DNA of 64,000 bases from assembly GCF_014640815.1 (NCBI RefSeq), contig NZ_BMHM01000002.1:62001-126000 (forward strand). Direction: 5' to 3'. A model generated the notes under the pieces. The model was not told the origin of the DNA, ran no database searches, and worked only from the letters and a program-made list of their open reading frames with translations. The position numbers were made by a program, and so were the translations under genes. This DNA comes from Vreelandella lutescens (lineage in GTDB: Bacteria > Pseudomonadota > Gammaproteobacteria > Pseudomonadales > Halomonadaceae). Positions within the stretch are counted from its first letter, which is position 1; each line of letters starts with the position of its first letter. Positions 61,966 to 64,000 of this stretch are shown one piece after another.

Positions 61966-62886
61966 TCAGGGCGTGCTGATAGCGGTAGGTGTGAGGCAGG
62001 GGGCCGCTGGCTCTTCGCTCAGTGTGTACTGTAGGCCTAGCTCGCGGTGTCGTAGCTGCACCTCGCCAGTTTGTTTGACCAGCTTTTGTGCGAGCTGTTC
62101 CACCATATAGACAGAGCGGTGCTGGCCGCCGGTACAGCCGATCGCCACGGTCATATAGCTACGTTGACTATTCTGATAGGCAGGTAGCCACTTTTCCAGC
62201 CACGCCTGGATATCCTTCGACATTGCCTCGACGATAGGGTAGCCGCTGAGGAAAGCCACGATATTCGCATCTCGTCCCGTATATTGGCGGAGAGTAGGGT
62301 CCCAGTAAGGGTTTGGTAGGCAGCGAACATCAAAGACTAAATCGGCATCCATGGGTACACCGCGCTTATAGCCAAACGACTCAAACGTCAGGGTTAACTG
62401 ATCTTTTCGTTGGTGAGCGACTTGGTCAGTAATGCGGCGGCGCAGATCATGGACAGATAGGCGTGAGGTGTCGATCAATAAATCGGCGAGATCGCGGATC
62501 TCATTGAGTGTTTCTTCCTCTTTATCGATAGCCTCTTCCAAGGTCATGTCGCTATCCCGCGTTAGCGGGTGACGACGGCGAGTCGCGGAGTAGCGCTCCA
62601 AAAGAATGCGCGCATCCGTGGTCAGATAGATCACTTGAAAGCGGATTTCCCGCTGACGCAGCTCTTCCAGCAGTGCTGGCAGGCGTTCAAGCGCTGTTGG
62701 TAGGTTGCGCGCATCAATGCTAACCGCTATGCGAGTGCGTTCACCCTGTTCTCGTAGCTCATCAATGAGCGAGCCCAACAGCATGGCGGGTAAGTTGTCG
62801 ATAGCGTAATAGCCAAGATCCTCCAGCGCTTGTAAGGCGATAGATTTACCGGACCCAGAACGGCCGCTAATGATCACCAGTTGCAT
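61966..62886 (-). CDS. rapZ: RNase adapter protein RapZ (YvcJ family)
   Basis: A P-loop protein that in E. coli binds GlmZ/GlmY sRNAs and brings GlmZ to RNase E, controlling glucosamine-6-phosphate synthesis. The Walker A is GRSGSGKS at 8-15. The C-terminal domain shows FESFGYKRGVPMDADLVFDVRCLPNPY and IGCTGGQHRSVYMVEQLA. The E. coli C-terminal basic cluster (EKRKP) is missing; instead the tail reads RHRELGLQYTLSEEPAAPC, followed by about 12 more residues, making 306 in total against 284. Confidence 0.93.
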   Translation of the reverse strand: MQLVIISGRSGSGKSIALQALEDLGYYAIDNLPAMLLGSLIDELREQGERTRIAVSIDARNLPTALERLPALLEELRQREIRFQVIYLTTDARILLERYSATRRRHPLTRDSDMTLEEAIDKEEETLNEIRDLADLLIDTSRLSVHDLRRRITDQVAHQRKDQLTLTFESFGYKRGVPMDADLVFDVRCLPNPYWDPTLRQYTGRDANIVAFLSGYPIVEAMSKDIQAWLEKWLPAYQNSQRSYMTVAIGCTGGQHRSVYMVEQLAQKLVKQTGEVQLRHRELGLQYTLSEEPAAPCLTPTAISTP

Positions 62887-62952
62887 AGCGTTTCTCTTGG
62901 CTTTTAAACGTGGAAATAAGTAGTGGCTGCGCTGTATGAATCCGCTAAAACC

Positions 62953-63420
62953 TTACGCTGCTTGCTCTCGAATCTTAGCGGTCATCAATGCCAGAAGCTC
63001 TCGTTGGCTGCTGGCCTTACGCAACTGCTGACGCGTGTTGGCATCGTTCATGATAGTGGCTACTTGGCCCAGTAGCGCAAGATGAGTGTCATCTGCCTCT
63101 TCTGGTACCAGTAAAACAAAGACCAAGTCCACTGGGTCGCCATCAATGGCGTCAAAATCGACTGGCTCCGCGAGTTTTAAAAAGCCAGCGATAGGTGCGC
63201 TGCAGTGGGGGCTGCGAGCGTGGGGGATAGCAACCCCGTTGCCTATCCCCGTACTGCCTAGACGCTCGCGACCAATAAGGCGACTAAACACCTCTTGGCT
63301 GTCTAGGCTGGGTGTGTTTTGGGCGATAAAGGTGCTGAAGAACTCCAGCACCCGTTTTTTGCTGCCCCCGGGCACATCATAGAGCACGCGCTCCGGGGGG
63401 AGGATGGTTTCCAACGTCAT
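62953..63420 (-). CDS. ptsN: PTS EIIANtr protein
   Basis: EIIANtr is the terminal phosphoacceptor of the nitrogen PTS, controlling potassium transport and other targets by its phosphorylation state. The phosphorylated histidine is H67 in GNGVAIPHARS. The fold (155 aa) runs from LETILPPERVLYDV to the end. I use the ATG at 63420, four bases after the hpf stop; no strong ribosome site is seen, so coupling to hpf is likely. Confidence 0.94.
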   Translation of the reverse strand: MTLETILPPERVLYDVPGGSKKRVLEFFSTFIAQNTPSLDSQEVFSRLIGRERLGSTGIGNGVAIPHARSPHCSAPIAGFLKLAEPVDFDAIDGDPVDLVFVLLVPEEADDTHLALLGQVATIMNDANTRQQLRKASSQRELLALMTAKIREQAA

Positions 63421-63424
63421 TGAG

Positions 63425-63733
63425 TTAACGCACGCCAGCGCCCTGGGCGCGAGCTTGTGCTTTTTCCTTATGTTTAACGAGTTGACGATCAATTTTGTCC
63501 GCTAGCGCATCAATGGCGGCATACATGTCGTTATCAAGCGCTTCGGCGTGAAGGTCTGCTCCGGCGGCATGCAGTGTGCAGGCTGCCTGCTGGCGCTCCT
63601 TCTCAACAGATAAGGTTACTTGCACCGTGGTGATGTTGTCGTAATGGCGTTCGACGCGTTCCAGCTTTTCGTTAACGTAGTCACGCAAGGCGTCAGTCAG
63701 TTCAACGTGATGACCAGTGATGTTTACTTGCAT
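63425..63733 (-). CDS. hpf: Ribosome hibernation promoting factor (short HPF)
   Basis: Short HPF binds the 30S decoding region in stationary phase and favours 100S dimers together with RMF. The sequence begins MQVNITGHHVELTDALRDYV, the family start, and 102 residues matches the short form without the C-terminal dimerisation domain. AAGGAG lies before the ATG. Located between ptsN and rpoN as in most gammaproteobacteria. Confidence 0.95.
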   Translation of the reverse strand: MQVNITGHHVELTDALRDYVNEKLERVERHYDNITTVQVTLSVEKERQQAACTLHAAGADLHAEALDNDMYAAIDALADKIDRQLVKHKEKAQARAQGAGVR

Positions 63734-63830
63734 TGACGTGCTCCTTATCCATCGGGCTGTACTTCGATTGTAACCCTTTTTGAGCTATTGCAAAGCCCTC
63801 ACGACGAGTTTGTATCAGCGTACCGTTTAA

Positions 63831-64000
63831 CTAGCGTAAACGGCGGCGCTCACTCGATGAAGGAATACCCATCGACTCGCGATATTTCGCCACTGTGCGT
63901 CGTGCAACGCTAATACCGCCCTCTTCCAGCAGCGTCACCAAGCGGCTATCTGACAGCGGCTTGCCAGACGACTCTTCCTGGATCAGCTTTTTGATACGCG
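63831..64000 (-). CDS. rpoN: RNA polymerase sigma-54 factor, C-terminal end (partial)
   Basis: The gene runs off the right edge. The visible 56 codons on the minus strand read ...[18 protein letters not shown] and [20 protein letters not shown], ending SSERRRLR and a [13 protein letters not shown] is the RpoN box that contacts the -24 element. Short open frame, so easy to miss. hpf starts 97 bases downstream of its stop. Confidence 0.95.
   Translation of the reverse strand, partial: RIKKLIQEESSGKPLSDSRLVTLLEEGGISVARRTVAKYRESMGIPSSSERRRLR

Overview
The window is an almost gap-free stretch of core chromosome from a gammaproteobacterium. Gene content and order point to the Halomonadaceae (Halomonas-like) or a close relative. 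Evidence: blocks shared with Pseudomonas-type genomes (parC-serB, orn/rsgA/rhdA/psd, queG-nnr-tsaE-amiB-mutL-miaA-hfq-hflX-hflKC-hisZ-purA, and gatCAB/mreBCD-maf-rng-yhdP-tldD-darP-pmbA-npr-rapZ-ptsN-hpf-rpoN), acidic proteins, and a full Mrp Na+/H+ antiporter operon next to a bacterial voltage-gated sodium channel, as suits a salt-adapted organism. The assignment rests on recall of families and synteny; no search was run. No rRNA, tRNA, insertion sequence, phage or CRISPR was seen, and no stretch over 300 bases lacks a gene.

Layout. 1-2.2 kb: end of parC, serB, and a lipoprotein gene facing serB across a terminator. 2.3-8.2 kb (minus): six-gene mrp operon, mnhAB (fused)-C-D-E-F-G, ending in a terminator. 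8.3-12.1 kb (plus): NavBac-type channel, leuA and an unrecognised membrane protein, packed tightly. 12.3-15.9 kb: the EF-P beta-lysylation set (epmB divergent from efp, then epmA), with psd meeting epmA tail to tail in a shared CTAG. 15.9-19.7 kb: rhdA, rsgA, orn, queG. 19.9-33.0 kb (plus): NAD(P)HX repair, tRNA t6A and i6A modification, wall amidase, mismatch repair, Hfq, HflX, HflKC, HisZ and PurA.

33.1-46.1 kb is a looser set: cobalamin adenosyltransferase, yajQ, pepN, a lipid kinase, an acidic coiled-coil lipoprotein, a cold-shock protein, a LysE exporter, slt, a DUF1232 membrane protein, htpG behind a good sigma-32-type promoter, gpsA and sixA. 46.2-49.5 kb (minus): gatCAB. 49.7-59.6 kb (plus): mreBCD, a frameshifted maf, rng, yhdP, tldD. 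59.6-64 kb: darP, pmbA, then the nitrogen-PTS cluster npr-rapZ-ptsN-hpf and the C-terminus of rpoN on the minus strand.

Most of this is ordinary housekeeping. The points most worth a second look are the sodium channel beside the Mrp antiporter, the broken maf in an otherwise intact mre-rng operon, the orphan membrane protein fused in frame order behind leuA, the heat-shock promoter of htpG, RapZ without the basic tail used for sRNA binding in E. coli, and the duplicated acidic coiled-coil lipoprotein.
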